NCBI GenBank assembly: GCA_043789035.1
Contig: JAYWIG010000078.1
Span: 1-15,781 of the forward strand
Source of the DNA: JAYWIG01 sp043789035
GTDB lineage: Bacteria; Pseudomonadota; Gammaproteobacteria; Burkholderiales; Burkholderiaceae_E
Direction: 5' to 3'
Length of the DNA stretch: 15,781 nucleotides
Shown: positions 14,331-15,781 of the stretch, one piece after another
How the letters are laid out: the number at the start of each line of letters is the position of its first letter
Numbering within the stretch: position 1 is the stretch's first letter
Translations under genes and position numbers: made by a program
The notes under the pieces: model-generated
What the model was told of the DNA's origin: nothing
The model's database searches: none
Seen by the model: only the letters and a program-made list of their open reading frames with translations

Positions 14331-15781
14331 TTTGGAACTGGATTTTTTGAGTTCTATCGGTTGGTTGCTTATTCAATGGCACACCAAAACTGATCTTCAT
14401 TGGCCCTACGGGCGAGGCCCAGTTTAAACCGATACCAGTGGAATAGCGTAACTCGCCGAGATTAATCGATGTGCCAGGGAAAACGTTACCGGCATCGACA
14501 AAAAAGAAACTGCGCACTAAACCTTCATTGCCAGAACCAGGCAGCGGAAATACGTACTCAGCTGAGGCAACAAATTTAGAACGGCCTCCAACAGGAACAC
14601 TCACGCCTCCACTCGTCTCTCTAGCCCCCAAACTGCTGGACTCAAAGCCTCGAACAGAACCGATGCCTCCGGCATAGTAATTCTTAAAAAACGGATATTT
14701 AGAGGTACCGCCAATCGCTTGCCCTAAGCCAAGGTCAACGTTTAGTGCCAACGTATAGTTCTTAGCGAGCGGAATGTATCGTTGATGGTTAAGTCCTAAT
14801 TTTGCATAACGAAAATCGCCTACCGGCATCGTAAGCTCGAGCGACGCTGCACTTAAAGCGCCTCTGGTAGGAGTAAAACTAGAATCCCGAGAATCTCGAC
14901 GCCATCCCAAATTTCCTAAAACTCCTGTGCTTGATGTTCCAAAATCGCGAACATGAGTCCAAATTCGGCCTGGTACCAATGAACCTGCGGGGGGAGAAAC
15001 TTGAGTAGGGTCAACAGCTGCATCAATTTGTGTGTTCTCCACACTCAGGCCAGCAAACCATCTATCAGTTTCTGCATACGGAATTCCGAACCGCATTCCT
15101 AAACCACTGCTTCTTAATTTGTAAGCACCTAAATTAAGTGCAGAAGCATTTGTTAAACGAGAATAAAAATCGAACGTCCGGCTGATGCCGTCGGCCGTGT
15201 AGTAAGGATTTGTATGAGATATGACAATTGTTCGATAAATTCTGCTGGTATTAATTTCTGCATTTAAAGCGTTACCGGTGCCTAGAAAATTGGTTTGGTT
15301 AATCGCCGCAGTCAAAATCACTTTCTCAGTACTACCGAAGCCGATACCGACGGTGAAGTTACCCGTATTTCGCTCAGAAACCAATATGTTCAAATCGACT
15401 TGGTCGGGGGCGTCAGGCACGGGAACTGATTCGATCTCAACTGACTTGAAGTAACCCAACCGGTTTACTCGATCTTTCGACAATCGAATCTTGTCTCCGT
15501 CATACCAAGAGTCTTCAAACTGCCGTAATTCTCGTCGAACGACTTCGTCTCTGGTCTTGTCGTTACCGGTAATATTGATCCGTCTTACATAGGCTCTGCG
15601 ACCTGGATCGATGAGAAAGTTAAACACAACTTCGCGCTTTTCTTTATCGACCTCAGGTACCGCATTAATATTAGAAAAGGCATAACCCAAGGTACCCAAA
15701 CGATCCGTCAAAGCCTTGGTTGTATCGTTCAAGTCTTTGGCCGAAAATGTTTCACCTTTACGCATTGTCGATAGCTTTAAA
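14314..15781 (-). CDS. bamA: Outer-membrane protein assembly factor BamA, N-terminal part missing
   Basis: BamA is the central Omp85 component of the BAM complex that folds and inserts outer-membrane beta-barrels. The frame stays open to the right edge: five codons encoding LKLST precede the first Met at 15765. The signal peptide, POTRA 1-3 and most of POTRA 4 therefore lie outside the window. Counting from that Met, the visible part contains the end of POTRA 4 (1-55), POTRA 5 (about 57-132, AYVRRINITGNDKTRDEVVR) and the 16-stranded barrel (about 135-483). The conserved loop-6 motif VRGF is at 371-374, following YYAGGIGS. The protein ends IGTAF, the aromatic C-terminal residue typical of the beta-signal. 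ompH follows after 75 bases. Confidence 0.96.
   Translation of the reverse strand, partial: LKLSTMRKGETFSAKDLNDTTKALTDRLGTLGYAFSNINAVPEVDKEKREVVFNFLIDPGRRAYVRRINITGNDKTRDEVVRRELRQFEDSWYDGDKIRLSKDRVNRLGYFKSVEIESVPVPDAPDQVDLNILVSERNTGNFTVGIGFGSTEKVILTAAINQTNFLGTGNALNAEINTSRIYRTIVISHTNPYYTADGISRTFDFYSRLTNASALNLGAYKLRSSGLGMRFGIPYAETDRWFAGLSVENTQIDAAVDPTQVSPPAGSLVPGRIWTHVRDFGTSSTGVLGNLGWRRDSRDSSFTPTRGALSAASLELTMPVGDFRYAKLGLNHQRYIPLAKNYTLALNVDLGLGQAIGGTSKYPFFKNYYAGGIGSVRGFESSSLGARETSGGVSVPVGGRSKFVASAEYVFPLPGSGNEGLVRSFFFVDAGNVFPGTSINLGELRYSTGIGLNWASPVGPMKISFGVPLNKQPTDRTQKIQFQIGTAF
14322..14340. repeat. 19-base palindrome at the 3' end of bamA
   Basis: CAGTTCCAA (14322-14330) and TTGGAACTG (14332-14340) are perfect reverse complements around a single T. 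The element encodes the bamA residues QFQIGT and overlaps the -35 box of the candidate ompH promoter. It could be a protein-binding site or only a coding coincidence. Confidence 0.55.

Noticed and set aside
14320..14340. GGAACT near the bamA end as a sigma-E -35 box
   Set aside because: No sigma-E-like -10 (TCTRA type) lies at the required 15-17 base spacing; the nearby TCTAA is too close. The sigma-70-type pair fits better.
1..15781. Mobile elements, CRISPR arrays, tRNA or rRNA genes, defence genes
   Set aside because: I saw no transposase or integrase motif, regularly spaced repeats, cloverleaf or rRNA-like sequence; the window is fully explained by the listed genes and short intergenic gaps.

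Overview
The window looks like part of a betaproteobacterial chromosome, most likely Burkholderiales. GC is moderate to low for that group: hand counts of a few 60-base lines gave 42-53%. The main evidence is gene order. On the minus strand, bamA-ompH(skp)-lpxD-fabZ-lpxA-lpxB-rnhB is followed by a SpoU/TrmH-family RNA methyltransferase, then ppsR and ppsA as a divergent pair. From memory this is the usual betaproteobacterial arrangement; in gammaproteobacteria such as E. coli, dnaE follows rnhB. The genus cannot be resolved by reading alone.

Layout. (1) 1-5190, plus strand: a tripartite heavy-metal efflux system of the CzcCBA type, with czcC cut by the left edge, a lipoprotein czcB and a full-length czcA whose ATG overlaps the czcB stop. 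It ends at a bidirectional hairpin terminator (5211-5245) shared with ppsA arriving from the other side. (2) 5270-7666, minus strand: ppsA, phosphoenolpyruvate synthase. (3) 7667-7937: a 271-base divergent control region containing a hairpin in the ppsA leader. (4) 7938-8774, plus strand: ppsR, the bifunctional kinase/pyrophosphorylase that controls PpsA. It overlaps the next gene tail to tail by 4 bases. (5) 8771-15781, minus strand: the envelope operon, read from the right edge: bamA (5' end missing), ompH/skp, lpxD, fabZ, lpxA, lpxB, rnhB, trmH-like. Its junctions are tight (11-base and 4-base overlaps, a directly abutting stop/start, short gaps), which implies translational coupling.

How the genes work together. 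BamA inserts outer-membrane beta-barrels and OmpH/Skp is a periplasmic chaperone that delivers them. LpxA, LpxD and LpxB are three enzymes of the Raetz lipid A pathway, and FabZ makes enoyl-ACPs from the same hydroxyacyl-ACP pool used by LpxA and LpxD. The operon therefore links the protein and lipid halves of outer-membrane assembly. PpsA converts pyruvate to PEP, and PpsR switches it by phosphorylating a threonine two residues from the catalytic histidine; both residues are present here. CzcCBA exports divalent metal ions (Zn, Co, Cd class) across both membranes and is the accessory part of the window.

I found no previously undescribed system. There is no mobile element, CRISPR array, tRNA, rRNA or defence locus that I can support. 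The points worth a second look are small: a candidate internal promoter with a 19-base palindrome over its -35 box at the bamA/ompH junction; an A8 tract where loss of one A would fuse LpxD to FabZ; a valine at the LpxA acyl-chain ruler position; a leader hairpin before ppsA; and an atypical residue in the CzcA proton-relay helix.
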